Assembly: GCA_000469685.2 (NCBI GenBank)
Contig: LS997564.1
Coordinates: 961,001 to 1,025,000, forward strand
DNA length: 64,000 bases
DNA from: Haemonchus contortus
Lineage: Eukaryota > Nematoda > Chromadorea > Rhabditida > Trichostrongylidae
Direction of reading: 5' to 3'
The position numbers were made by a program, and so were the translations under genes. The notes under the pieces are model-generated. The model did no database searches. It saw only the letters and a list, made by a program, of their open reading frames with translations, and was not told the DNA's origin. Positions 38,401 to 48,696 of the stretch are shown here, piece after piece (within the stretch, counting starts at the first letter, position 1; each line of letters begins with the position of its first letter).

Positions 38401-39496
38401 GAAGTAGTATCAAGGAGGGGAGTTGCACAGAAAACGCCGTAGATATCGGGAACATAGACAGGCTCGTTCTGAAATGATACCCATTTTTACTCCAATACCG
38501 TTTCCTTTTTACCTGAAAATTAAAGGGTTCCTAACCAAAGAAGGACACAAATAGCTTGTCGCTGGTGTAAGAATTTTGATTTTTGCTAAACATCTAGCTG
38601 AGGAAGTTACAGGATGGGAAGTTGAAGCACCGAGAGGACCGTCCAGTTCTCGAAAAAAAAAACGAATAACGTTTCCATGCTCCCACATTTCCCCAAATAT
38701 GGAAAGTAATGGATATGGACCAACATTCTAGGGAGATAGAAATTAGAAATTAAACACGCGGACGTTTGAGATGCAACAGGATTTGAGACAGAGTTTCTAA
38801 ACGACTAAATCCTGTAAATGACTTTGAAGGAGGGGGGTGTCAAGAGGAACGGCACGTCAATGTCCGGCAATGTTTCAGGAGAAGGTCAGACGAGTTTGAT
38901 TAGTGGAGACGATCGTCACACGGAACGAGCAATGGGGCTGTCAATGAATGGCGCCGCTGTCGAGCACCTCAATAGGGCCTCGGTCGACCTCAATCCATAA
39001 ATGTAACGCTTCACTGAACCAGCGCAAACAGGGGGGGGGCTTCATTCGGATAGAGCAGCTCTCATATTTCACTATATTCCGGAACAATGACAGTTTTTGC
39101 TTGACAGCTGGTTCGGTTAAAAATGAAATCATTGTTCGAGAGATAAAGCTTTTTTAATTGTAATTCATATGGGGGAAGGGAAGGCCTGAATTCCCCTTCG
39201 TTAACGCTTCTAGACAGGAGCCCAACCTCAAAAACCTAACCGTTTTGACCAAAAACACGGCTTCGTTTCAGCCCTCAAAAAAAAAGGATGTGGCCGGCAA
39301 GACGACAACAGACCCGTCCTATATACGATATCCTACGGGTTTCTCGATGGTGAATCGATTTTAGAACGACGATCTTCTCTAGTGTTAGCCAAAGCTGATC
39401 CCGTTTTTAGAAGTCCGCCCCATTTGCCTTCCTCCAGAATCATGTGGAGCGTGAATGGGCATATAAATGATAAAAGGATAGTCTTTGGTTAATAAA

Positions 39497-39805
39497 TCCC
39501 GTCTGAGGGATGCGCCCCCGCACTCGACTTCCATTCAGAATCGTAGTGGCGTAATGAGTGCGTATGTGGCCTATACAATGACTTGCGGTGGCCAGCCGAT
39601 GTACAAGTCAGTGCTTTTATCCTCGACAAGTCTGGTACCAATTAACCGACCCCGGAGAGATGGAAGGCTTGGTTAGCCTAGGCGGGTATCGATCCGGGAT
39701 TCGAACCCCTGACATGAACGGGCATACGACCTATACAATTACTTGGGGCGGCAAGCTGATGCACAAGTCAGTCCTTTTACACTGCTAAACGACTATGGCA
39801 CCAAT
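39497..39805 (-). repeat. tRNA-derived SINE, best preserved copy
   Basis: Read on the minus strand, the 5' end resembles a tRNA: an A-box-like stretch near 39778-39803 (CATAGTCGTTTAGCAGTG) and a consensus polymerase III B box GGGGTTCGAATCCC at 39696-39709 whose flanks pair like a T-stem. The following body contains the block shared with 2733-2754 and with the copies near 59.1 and 60.0 kb. The tRNA-like head plus dispersed unrelated body is the definition of a tRNA-derived SINE. No functional tRNA cloverleaf can be drawn. Confidence 0.7.
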
Positions 39806-41040
39806 TCGACGTGGAGTGATGGAAGGTAATATCTGTCTTTGTAAATTCCAAAGCATAAATTTTAGGTCTGCTTCTCGAATCAGACCTTCTTCCCCCTCTT
39901 TCGGCTTCTGAACCACCCCAAGCGAGAGGATCTTTGAGCTTTTGATGGCAAACATTGTGAAAAGTAATCGAAATCGTCTGCATTGTTATTTACGAGTGCT
40001 TTATGCAGCCAGACACAAGCCAGACATCAATTATCTTCACATTTGCGGAACGTAATGATGTTTTCTCCTTGTACACAAAATAAAACTCACTCAATTTTTT
40101 CGGAGAAAGCGAAATGGTAAACGGTACGTACAGGAGTCTGATAAGAACTATGATAGGAAAACCTTTATAGGCAATAAGAGCAAATTTGCGATAGCGATAA
40201 ATGGATGATAAGTGGGGTCAACGGCAGTCAGCTGATCGTTGGTGTCGTTTTCCGCACACAATAGATGACTGGTAGAGGCAGCGGATGGGAACGGGAGGTG
40301 TCGTAATTCGATCCCAACAGATGTAGATGAAAGGGGCACAACGTTAGCCAAAGACATACATACCCGTCTCCCGGAGCGAGGACAAGCCTAGCGACACTCT
40401 CTCACATACACAGTGAATCGATTCTCACAGAATGCTCAAGTACATGTTCCTGGAAAGAAGTAACAGGGAGCCAAGAGTCGCTGGTTGAGTCCCCCTCCCT
40501 CAATGCCCTCTTACTAAGCTCTCAAGAAAATCAATCGTGTGCCGCGCCCCTTATTCTAACATCGAGTAACAGATTTATGTGCAAAATGGACGAGTTTCCC
40601 TTACTTATCGGAGGTACTATGCTGGAGTTTGGAAGACCAGTGGAAAAGCTTACGCACACAAACCGATTTTCATATACAATTCAGTTTATGCGATACGGAT
40701 ACGGTATCGATTAATAACTGGGTGAAGGGAGAGGGGGCTGTAAGAGGGTGGTACTCATGACATTCATTACTATTAACTATTGAACCTCTTCTGGCTCATT
40801 TTTTTATTACCAGCCTTTTCTCATGTAGTAGTCGCCCTTACAATCTGACCTCTACTTATATTCTTGAAAATAGGTCTTTGGGACTTTCAAAAGACCACTA
40901 CTGCAAGTTCTACGAATTTTCGAAGTGATTTCTTCAACAGCTCCATCTGAATTTTCCTCTAAAAGAGCTAGCTATTTACGTAGACAAAAAACCCTTTGTA
41001 ATACTGCAGGAGGGCGTTTTCCATCGCCTTCTGGATGCAC

Positions 41041-41538
41041 TTACATGAAAAACTCAGAGCGGCGCTTGACGAACAAAAACGTTCCAGAGAGCTTCTCAAG
41101 AGGTGCGTGGTCGACAGCAAAGAAGAGAACAGCACAATTTGTTCGGCACGTAGATTGGATTGAAGGGGAATTTCCAAAATTCATTTGTTCGAAGAGGCCA
41201 AGACACTCCTGTCGTCTTGGATTTTTCAAAATCTAGCAAACGAATTCAAATAGACTAGCACCCCTAGGTCAATCAGTGGTCGTGAAAAGAACTTCAGGAG
41301 CAACTATATCCGTCTCTGGAACTTGACTCAAGAAAAAGTTAATCGTATAGATTAGGTAAATACTCTCGTCTATTGGAACACCCACACGACTGCAGATGCT
41401 TGTCACTCACCACCAGCTGGGACCCTACTTGTTTATTTGTCAGGGAGAGCGGTCTATCAGCTCGATATCCAAAAAAGTCAATGATGCGGCTGGTATCCAA
41501 GATGACCAAGGAGCCGTTTGCTGTTGAAATAAACATGG
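41041..41538 (-). CDS. 3' end of an unidentified minus-strand gene (two exons)
   Basis: Exon 41411-41538 has a good acceptor (AAATCTCTCAG) and a GTGAGT donor and encodes SLVILDTSRIIDFFGYRADR among others. Exon 41041-41232 follows in the same phase and ends in TAA, encoding segments such as RTNCAVLFFAVDHAPLEKL. A preceding exon near 41640-41699 (ADLNIWADSSEFPNFDF) is phase-compatible through a GTATCG donor. The reading is typical of real coding sequence and both splice junctions agree in phase, but I do not recognise the family and cannot place the start. Confidence 0.5.
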
Positions 41539-42470
41539 CTGAGAGATTTCAAAAAATCGGCAATATCTCGTATTCAATCTGTTACACCGCCCCCATGCCC
41601 TCACAGACCCTCGTCGATACAGATTTTGGAATCATTCAGAAAATCAAAATTTGGAAATTCAGACGAGTCTGCCCAGATGTTTAAGTCGGCTCAAGGGGCT
41701 GGAAGTAAGAGCAAACAGCTGTTTTTAACGCTACTCTTCAAGACGGCTAACATCAAGAAACAATGGGCAACTCTGTAAACATCTAACTCGTCGACAGATC
41801 TAACATCTAACTCGACAGAACTCGCCGATCTCTGCAATACGCTTTAATCAACATACTGGAACACAGTCCACCCAACTGAAAGACATTAACCTACAAACAA
41901 CTGCATACTTCTAAAGCGCAAACCAACTCATATAAATGAAATTTTTACTTCAGGATACATCATTGCAATGGTCAACCATGATGAAAAGTGGTAGCATGTC
42001 TCAGAGGTTCTAATTCCAAGAAGCATAAAAGGAGAACGTAGTAGGCATTGGTAAGAGCCTTGTTCGTGTCCAGCAGGAGCAACTGAACATCTGCTATTTC
42101 ACAGCTAATAAAATCGATTACCATCCAGTAACATCTGGTGTCAATATAGTCGACGACGTTGGTTGACTCATTGATCAACGACTATTAATGGCAACGTCGA
42201 TCACCATATGGCATTTATAATTAGGTACGGAAAAGGTCTCGATTGGCCATTTGAGCTTGTCCTGTTCAACGGAGAATATACTGTTAACGGTTCATACACA
42301 GATGAATTACTGGAAGGTCTACCACCTCCTGTTGCTCCAAATAATTCTAACAAAACGTCGGAAGACAGGAGGTTCATCCGTTGAACCAAATAAGTCACCA
42401 ATTTTCCCAAAGTATTATGGTCCTTTACAGTATTATGGTCCTACCAGTTCAAACTGAGGAATAGTACACA

Positions 42471-42745
42471 TCAATCATCTCGATTTCTTGTTCTGTTACT
42501 GAGTTGTTTTCCATAACTCTTCACGAGGTTTGTATACAATTTCTTGTGCCCATCAACAAATCGAATTTCGTTGTAAACAACTTTTTCACCAAACTATCTC
42601 ACTCAAATTCCCTCTTGAAGTCAAATATGTCTGCACTTGGAGCTGTGGCAATAGGCGCTGTTTCCGTGCTAACTTCGATGTGCTTGGATCTAATGCTATC
42701 TTGTCTAGATGAACTCGATCCTTCATTGCTGAGCACTAGAAGCCT
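42471..42745 (-). pseudogene. Two adjoining coding-like segments in different frames
   Basis: Segment 42602-42745 reads EVSTETAPIATAPSADIFDF near its end and reaches a TGA. Segment 42471-42593 opens 8 nt later in another frame with FGEKVVYNEIRFVDGHKKLY and ends at a TGA. Both have the composition of real protein, while the opposite strand is cysteine-rich nonsense. The 8 nt gap (TGAGATAG) is too short for an intron. This could be a frameshifted gene, an assembly indel, or exons joined through splice sites I missed. It may belong with 41041-41538. Confidence 0.35.
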
Positions 42746-43138
42746 CTAATGAACGGAGCTTATACGATTGAGATTGTCGTGGTCAGTACTCCCATTCACG
42801 CTGAATACCATGAATACTTTTTATGAGATTATGAATCACGAATTCAAAGGCCATTCGTAGAGGGTGATTCAGACAAGCAAGAATACGGATAGGATGTAGT
42901 TATCAATAGCAAATTCAGATAGGCCTGATTGAAAAACGAAATGAAAGCTACAGACGATTACAGAAATGAAAACGAAAGACCAAAATTTTCGAGACCAGAG
43001 CTTCTATAATCCTGCTCGGAAGAAAGGGAAACAAAAAAGTGGTCAAACAAGAACCAAAGTATTAATTTACGCCTGTTACTTTATTCTACAGCTACAGTTT
43101 GGCTCCTATATAACATAAGGCGGCTCCCACACCCACAG

Positions 43139-43402
43139 ATGGCTTCGCAGCAACAACATTTACTTCGATCCTTTGCCAGGTCCTTTTTAAAGTCTTCCGC
43201 CGCTACAATGCCATATGCCGTCCCAATTATAGACATGGAACATCCCGTGTTTGCAAAAAACTGCACTCTGTTTTCGATACCTGTTTACATGAACGATGAT
43301 CGAGCTGTTTACCGGGCCCATTGGAAGGATGGATATATACGCCAAACTGCAATCTTTTTCCATTCGAAAACGCTTGAATTCGGTCCGATTGGGGGTTACT
43401 AG
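43139..43402 (+). CDS. Possible small protein or first exon
   Basis: An ATG directly follows a pyrimidine-rich acceptor-like CACACCCACAG. The 87-codon frame begins with an arginine-rich amphipathic stretch (LLRSFARSFLKSSAA) and ends at TAG. The opposite strand is also open here with an acceptor and a frame ending next to an AATAAA, so strand choice is uncertain. No family is recognised. Confidence 0.25.
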   Translation: MASQQQHLLRSFARSFLKSSAATMPYAVPIIDMEHPVFAKNCTLFSIPVYMNDDRAVYRAHWKDGYIRQTAIFFHSKTLEFGPIGGY

Positions 43403-46400
43403 CCGCTAACGAACAGCATTTGGGAACGGCTTTCAGGTGAATGTAATAATCTTGAGATTCAAAGGTGTACGATTCAAGAAACCGAAGATGTAAACAAACA
43501 TACAGACAGCACCGTGACCACCGAATTGAGAAAGAGCTCCTTTACAAGTTAAGTGGAATTCCAAGAAACTGAGCTAATATTCCAGTTAAATCGGAAACTT
43601 TCGCTTACTCCGGGAAAATATGCTTGATGTAAGCAATACTTAAGTTTACATATGCAATATTTCCCCTCCACTTCTTAGGCGCTAAAGCAGCAGCCACTCC
43701 TCCTATGGTTTATCTCTCACGCCAGCTTAGTCCAACGTAGTTCTCAGCAGTCTTTGGACGAAGGAAGTGGTTCGGAAAGGACTTAGGAGCAGAGGCGGAA
43801 CGGCTCTAGAGGGCATGTGTTTGATAACCGCTCGAGGAGTTCCAAAGAGATTGCGGTTTGCGGTAAACAATGAAAATACTGACCAGCTCACCTTTTCGTC
43901 GGACAATATTCGATCAGTACCGTCAGCTTATGAATCGCTGACTGGATTGGATGTATAGAAGGAAAGCAGTCGCCAGTTTGTCGACTGTGACACGCCTTAT
44001 AATGATTGTGAGTCGATGCCTCCCCTGCCGGCTCTGTTGACATGCGCATGTGATGTGCGCTGTCCACGTGATGCAACCCTACTATTACTCAGCCATCGTC
44101 TGTCTAACAACATGTTCGAGTAACAAAGGAATGGTTGTCCAAACTGGAGAGGATGGCTGCCTCGAAAGTACAAAGACGAAAACCCAACGGACTCAAATTA
44201 CCACCACACTCCATCTATTGCTTCATAATAACCGTAAAACAATGTGTATTGAAGGCGGTCACGGCTACCACACCTACTTTACGACGCAACGATGTTTCTT
44301 TGATTACCACACGATAGTAATACGGCAGTAATTTTGACATGAGCTGAGCCTTCGTCATGGGATAAAGAGCGAACTGGTGATGAACATTTAAACTTGATTT
44401 TCATCCATCCATTGAGGACAGCGAGTTGAACTTCGAAGATTACGTCGAGCAGAAGGACAATTATTGGACGGGCAAGTATTGGACGTAGTACCATATCCGC
44501 AGGTTTTGGATCCTTTCACTAGTTTTTTTTTTCGAGGTGTTCAACGTGAATGTAAGCACATGCTGTCCTAGAGAAATCAATTCGAAAGCAGGATAGGGAC
44601 TCTGCCCTGCGAGTTGTACCAATCCTTACTATATATAAACCACAAATGTCGTTTGTCGGTTTCTCTATTTGTTTTTCTGTAACTGTCTTATATGGCGAAG
44701 TTTGAAAATCAATTGGAACAGCTCAATCAGGTTGGAACAAGTGGGGAATGAGCCATACTCCTCGATTACACGTGATTCAAGCTAGGCTCCGCCCACTAGG
44801 GGTGGGGAGTGTGCGAAGTGTAGTTCACCGGAGTTCGAGCTAAAATTGTAATTTGGACCTGTTTATCATGACTTTTGCTTAAAACGTCATCAAACATATT
44901 GGCTAAGGAGTCGTCGAGTGGTATGCTATCAAATGGATATTCCGACGGGTGCGGAAAAATGACCAAAGCGCAAACAAATTCCCATTTCATCCATCCTCAG
45001 TGAAGTACAAGATTCCACAATGGTAAGGAGTAAACAAGAAAATAAGTGATTTCAATGTCCTTTCTTGATTTTATCATTATTATTCTATCTCGGTTTATAT
45101 AAGGATAAACGAATGTAAATGGTTGCTAAACGCAGTTTGCTCGAAATGTGCGTTCTCCATAGACGGCTTATTACGAAGGTTGTGTTGCTGAGACGATTAC
45201 ATCCACGATATTTTTAAGGAAATTCACGTATCAGAAGCCATGAGACGTGCACGGTATCGCGCGCTGACCAACTCGTCTAAAATGTACCATCTCACAACAC
45301 CCTGGTTCTACAGGAAGCCGAATACTGAACTCATCTACTAAGTGACTTGTTCTATCAGTGGGAGTCCGGAAATCGCTGCTGATGAAGTTCACGAGTCTGG
45401 GTCTAAGAAGGAGTAAGAGTGAGAGCTTGACCAAATGGCCACTGTCCACGAAAATCTGACAAGATGTAAGCAAAGTCCATTGGGAAGTTAATGAAGGAAT
45501 GATGACGAATATTTTGGTCGACTAACAGAAGAGCGATGATCAACGTGAAACTTTGGTATGGACAAAAATAGAATGAAACCGAAACAAGCAGATTATTGGG
45601 GGAAAGCTAGTTCTTATATGAAAATGAAAAACCGAATGATGCTATACCGGAATTTCCATAAAACTCACAGTTCTTCAAAAAGAAATGTGTTCAAGTATAA
45701 CAGGAACGATTTGCATCGTGGCTGGCTCAAAATGAAATCATGACAAATCAGAGAACAGAACCAGAAATTGAGTCACGCTCTGGGACCATGTAGCGAACCC
45801 ACTGATTTCATTTCAAAGACAATGATGTGATTTTGGCTCATATATCAGGATTTATTCTTCATTATAGTACTTTTTTCATTATTATAACCAGCCAGAAATA
45901 GGACTGGAAGAATAATTTATTTTCATAACGTCGTGCGTCTTCCAACACAAAATATAATTTTAAGACGAAAACACAAAATGAAGAAATTTCAAGACGAGCG
46001 TGCAGTAGATATCTCGAAAATAATCCAACCTACGTGGATAATGAAAACCAATGAAATCGTAAGTGCCTTATACTAGGCCAAGTTCATTCACACAAAACTA
46101 CCAGCGCATATACCACCTGAGATGAAGAGTAACATGCTAAGACTTAGTTGAAATACTTGTCTTGAATGATCTGAATAGAATAAGCAGAAAGAAAATCTAC
46201 ATAATCGCCGATGTGTAAAAAAACGTCAACTGTATGTATAAGATTGTCTTACTACAACAAAATGAAATTATAAAACGCTCTCAAGGAATTTGCTCACATT
46301 TTTTGTAGCAATGAACTGCAGGCACATCGACAACACAAACAAGCGTGTATACAGAAGAATTAAAAGATTATGCCCCAAGAATCTACCTCACAAATAGAAC

Positions 46401-46464
46401 AAGAGCACACGAACAGAACCATATGAAGAAAAAATGGGCCCGTTGATGAGATTTATTAGTCAGT
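43403..46464. other. Intergenic stretch and probable wdr-26 3' UTR
   Basis: There is no confirmed gene. Two short coding-like pieces were noted: a plus-strand frame ending at about 44490 with EDSELNFEDYVEQKDNYWTG, and a minus-strand frame at 44796-44990 beginning MKWEFVCALVIFPHPSEYPF. Neither has a partner exon. Reverse-complement AATAAA signals near 45850 and 45914 could end the minus-strand wdr-26 transcript, giving a 3' UTR of 550-620 bases. Confidence 0.45.
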
Positions 46465-48264
46465 TCAGTTGTCTCCTTTTCGATCTTGTGATTGCTTACC
46501 CTCTTTCTTCTTGTTAGCTTTCCTTTGCATCAGGAGTGGCTCCGGAGGCTGACCACTGCGAGCAATATTCCAAATACGAATTGTAGCATCCTGTGAACAA
46601 CTCGCCAGCATATTAGGATATTTAGGGTTCCACGAGACGCCGTTGACAACACCCTTGTGACCTCTCAACTTCAGCGCATGTTTGCTGTTGGAGATCTTCC
46701 AAATCATTACCTTTTTATCTTCAGTCCCTGTAGCGACATATTCTTGACCCAGACCTCCAAATCCAGCGTGAATAACGAGATTTGCTTGTTGAGCACCGTA
46801 AAAATTTCTTACAAGCGTCTTCGACTGTAAGTCCCACATTCGGAGATTACGTTGCGTTGTGGTGAGGACAAATCTTTCATTCGGGTGCACTCGGAAGGAA
46901 ATGATGGGCACTTCTTCCGTGAAAACAGTCTCATCGCTACGATTGTCGATACGATACTTTCGCAACCGATGGTGAGTGTCGGAAGCGAGAACTGTGACGC
47001 TATCGCTCATTCCATAAACACCACGGATCCGATAGCCTTCCCATAGGCCGAGTACAAGTACTTCATTTGATTGCTTAACATCACATATTTGAAGGTGACC
47101 TCGTTCATCACCGACAATGAGGAAATAGTTGGGTGCATTGAAAAAGGCACAAGTCGTGAAGAGTGAATTTGGCAAATTATTTATTGTTCGTAACATACGT
47201 CCCTCCTTTGCGGCGAACACCATGATATCGAACGGAGCTTGTTCTGAACATGCAACGGCCAGCAAGTTGCTATCACCACTCCAACTGATACATGATACGA
47301 CATCAGCGTTGTCATATCCTGAAAGAAGATGCAACAGCTCCACTTCTTCACCACCACGGATGACCGAGTGGATAAAAATGCGGGTAGACTTCGAACAACT
47401 GGCTAAGAGGCTTCCGTCTGGGGAAAATTCCACACACCAAACTTCAAATTTATGGTCGCACAGTGTCTGGTTATTAACATAGAAAGGCGTAGACTTTTTC
47501 TGGCAGCTATGATCCACGAAAACGTCTGCAGCTTCAAGGCCTCCTGATGAGTGCCGGCTCATGTGCACTCGGCATTTGGAAACTTGTGCAGCGTGGGCTT
47601 GATTGAGCAGTTGCTCAAGTCGAGCCGGTGGAAGTATGAAAGTGGCAGGCAAAACTTGTTGCACTTTGACAACTAGCCTTCGACGATCGCTCTTAGTCCT
47701 GAATCGTGATGTTTCTGGGAGTAGCGCCAATTGCTTTTTGTCCATAAAAAGCATTCGAACCATACTGGATCGTTTTTCCCGTACCGCTGTTGTGTTCGGG
47801 AACTCCTCACGAAGCAAGCGAAGGGCCATCGATATATTACCGGAATACAGAAGATCATAGAATTTCTCCTCTAGTATGATAAGTTTTGCAGCCTGCAGCT
47901 GTAGTGGCTTAAGGTTTGCGTAGCACTTGTCCAAAACCGCCGTGGCTTCATCCCACCTTCCGTGGTAAATGGCATCGCGCAATTGTCGCGCATTCGCATT
48001 TTCCACTTTGCATCCACTTTCTTCTGTGAGAACATCCAATGACTCCTTTAGTCCTAAATCTCGAAGATACTGGGCGATAATGCGCACTGTATTACGTTGT
48101 TTCGAAGTTAATTTCGGCGACGGCTTACAGCCCAACAATTTGGGAGTCCTGCACGCGGAACTACCATTTGATGTTGTGTTATTGAGATCCTTGAGGGAGC
48201 ACTGTTTTAGTCGTTGGGCAACCGAACGGCTTCCAGAATAATGCTGGTGGTAATCGATACTCAT
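46465..48264 (-). CDS. wdr-26: WDR26-like CTLH/GID E3 ligase subunit
   Basis: WDR26 homologues are LisH-CTLH-WD40 proteins that form the substrate-recruiting arm of the CTLH (GID) ubiquitin ligase. The protein is 599 residues: LisH about 57-87 (RIIAQYLRDLGLKESLDVL), CTLH about 88-152, then WD40 repeats from about 270 to 585, including the family stretch VLASDTHHRLRKY and the terminal VNGVSWNPKYPNMLASCSQD. The whole frame is one exon, unlike every other gene here. The start chosen is the first ATG after an acceptor at 48364-48365. The frame is open for 33 codons back to that acceptor with no ATG, so either the acceptor takes a trans-spliced leader or an unseen upstream exon adds residues. The upstream neighbour mrpl-58 ends 330 bp before this acceptor, an operon-like spacing. 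Confidence 0.92.
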   Translation of the reverse strand: MSIDYHQHYSGSRSVAQRLKQCSLKDLNNTTSNGSSACRTPKLLGCKPSPKLTSKQRNTVRIIAQYLRDLGLKESLDVLTEESGCKVENANARQLRDAIYHGRWDEATAVLDKCYANLKPLQLQAAKLIILEEKFYDLLYSGNISMALRLLREEFPNTTAVREKRSSMVRMLFMDKKQLALLPETSRFRTKSDRRRLVVKVQQVLPATFILPPARLEQLLNQAHAAQVSKCRVHMSRHSSGGLEAADVFVDHSCQKKSTPFYVNNQTLCDHKFEVWCVEFSPDGSLLASCSKSTRIFIHSVIRGGEEVELLHLLSGYDNADVVSCISWSGDSNLLAVACSEQAPFDIMVFAAKEGRMLRTINNLPNSLFTTCAFFNAPNYFLIVGDERGHLQICDVKQSNEVLVLGLWEGYRIRGVYGMSDSVTVLASDTHHRLRKYRIDNRSDETVFTEEVPIISFRVHPNERFVLTTTQRNLRMWDLQSKTLVRNFYGAQQANLVIHAGFGGLGQEYVATGTEDKKVMIWKISNSKHALKLRGHKGVVNGVSWNPKYPNMLASCSQDATIRIWNIARSGQPPEPLLMQRKANKKKEGKQSQDRKGDN

Positions 48265-48361
48265 CCTCGCACGCTTAGCAGCAGGACCAGCGGCTCGAGG
48301 TGATATGGGGCGTTCCACTGCCCGCTGCACCTTGGAAGATGGAACCTCAAACTTGGGTACA

Positions 48362-48376
48362 GTCTGAAAAAAGAAA
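48362..48376 (-). promoter_or_regulatory. Putative trans-splice acceptor of wdr-26
   Basis: On the minus strand the sequence reads TTTCTTTTTTCAG followed by the open wdr-26 frame. It is a near-consensus nematode 3' splice site with no identifiable upstream donor exon. Its position between two same-strand genes fits an SL2-type acceptor, but that is inference. Confidence 0.45.
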
Positions 48377-48696
48377 CTTTGAAAGTGCTCTGAAAGGTTT
48401 TACATATCAGTGAGAAATGGCACAGGAACTGCACTAAGGCAGCGTGAAAGCTTGTGTGGTGTTTAGAGATATGTTTCAATATACTGATGAGCTCAAACAA
48501 TTATTCCTCTCATTGAGTACTAAAGACATCTTTGCGAAATCGCATTGAGAAATAATAAGAAGATTGTCTGAATGCCAAGATTTATGTAACGCAAGACAAA
48601 TAGACTCCCTATAAAGTAAATTTCCAAATGTAACAATAAACAAATTCTCTATTGACGAAGATACCTAATATCTAACCAAAAGTAACTCAGATCTTG

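Larger units (their letters stand above)
33417..41040. other. Repeat-rich stretch with no confirmed gene
   Basis: Most of this 7.6 kb shows no coding signal. Two isolated minus-strand exon candidates are listed separately (34881-35042 and 35324-35486), and a SINE copy lies at 39497-39805. A third weak minus-strand candidate ends at 33999 and reads MEIERNVADIPVVHHRPDGR before a stop. A GC-rich fragment at about 36139-36195 resembles 12719-12775. An imperfect hairpin lies at about 35928-35990. Confidence 0.5.

Noticed and set aside
39690..39805. tRNA gene suggested by GGGGTTCGAATCCC
   Set aside because: The B box and T-stem are good but anticodon and acceptor stems cannot be formed, and the sequence continues into a dispersed repeat body, so it is a SINE head.
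46852..48241. Plus-strand open frames opposite wdr-26
   Set aside because: Antisense shadows of a strongly conserved coding exon on the minus strand.
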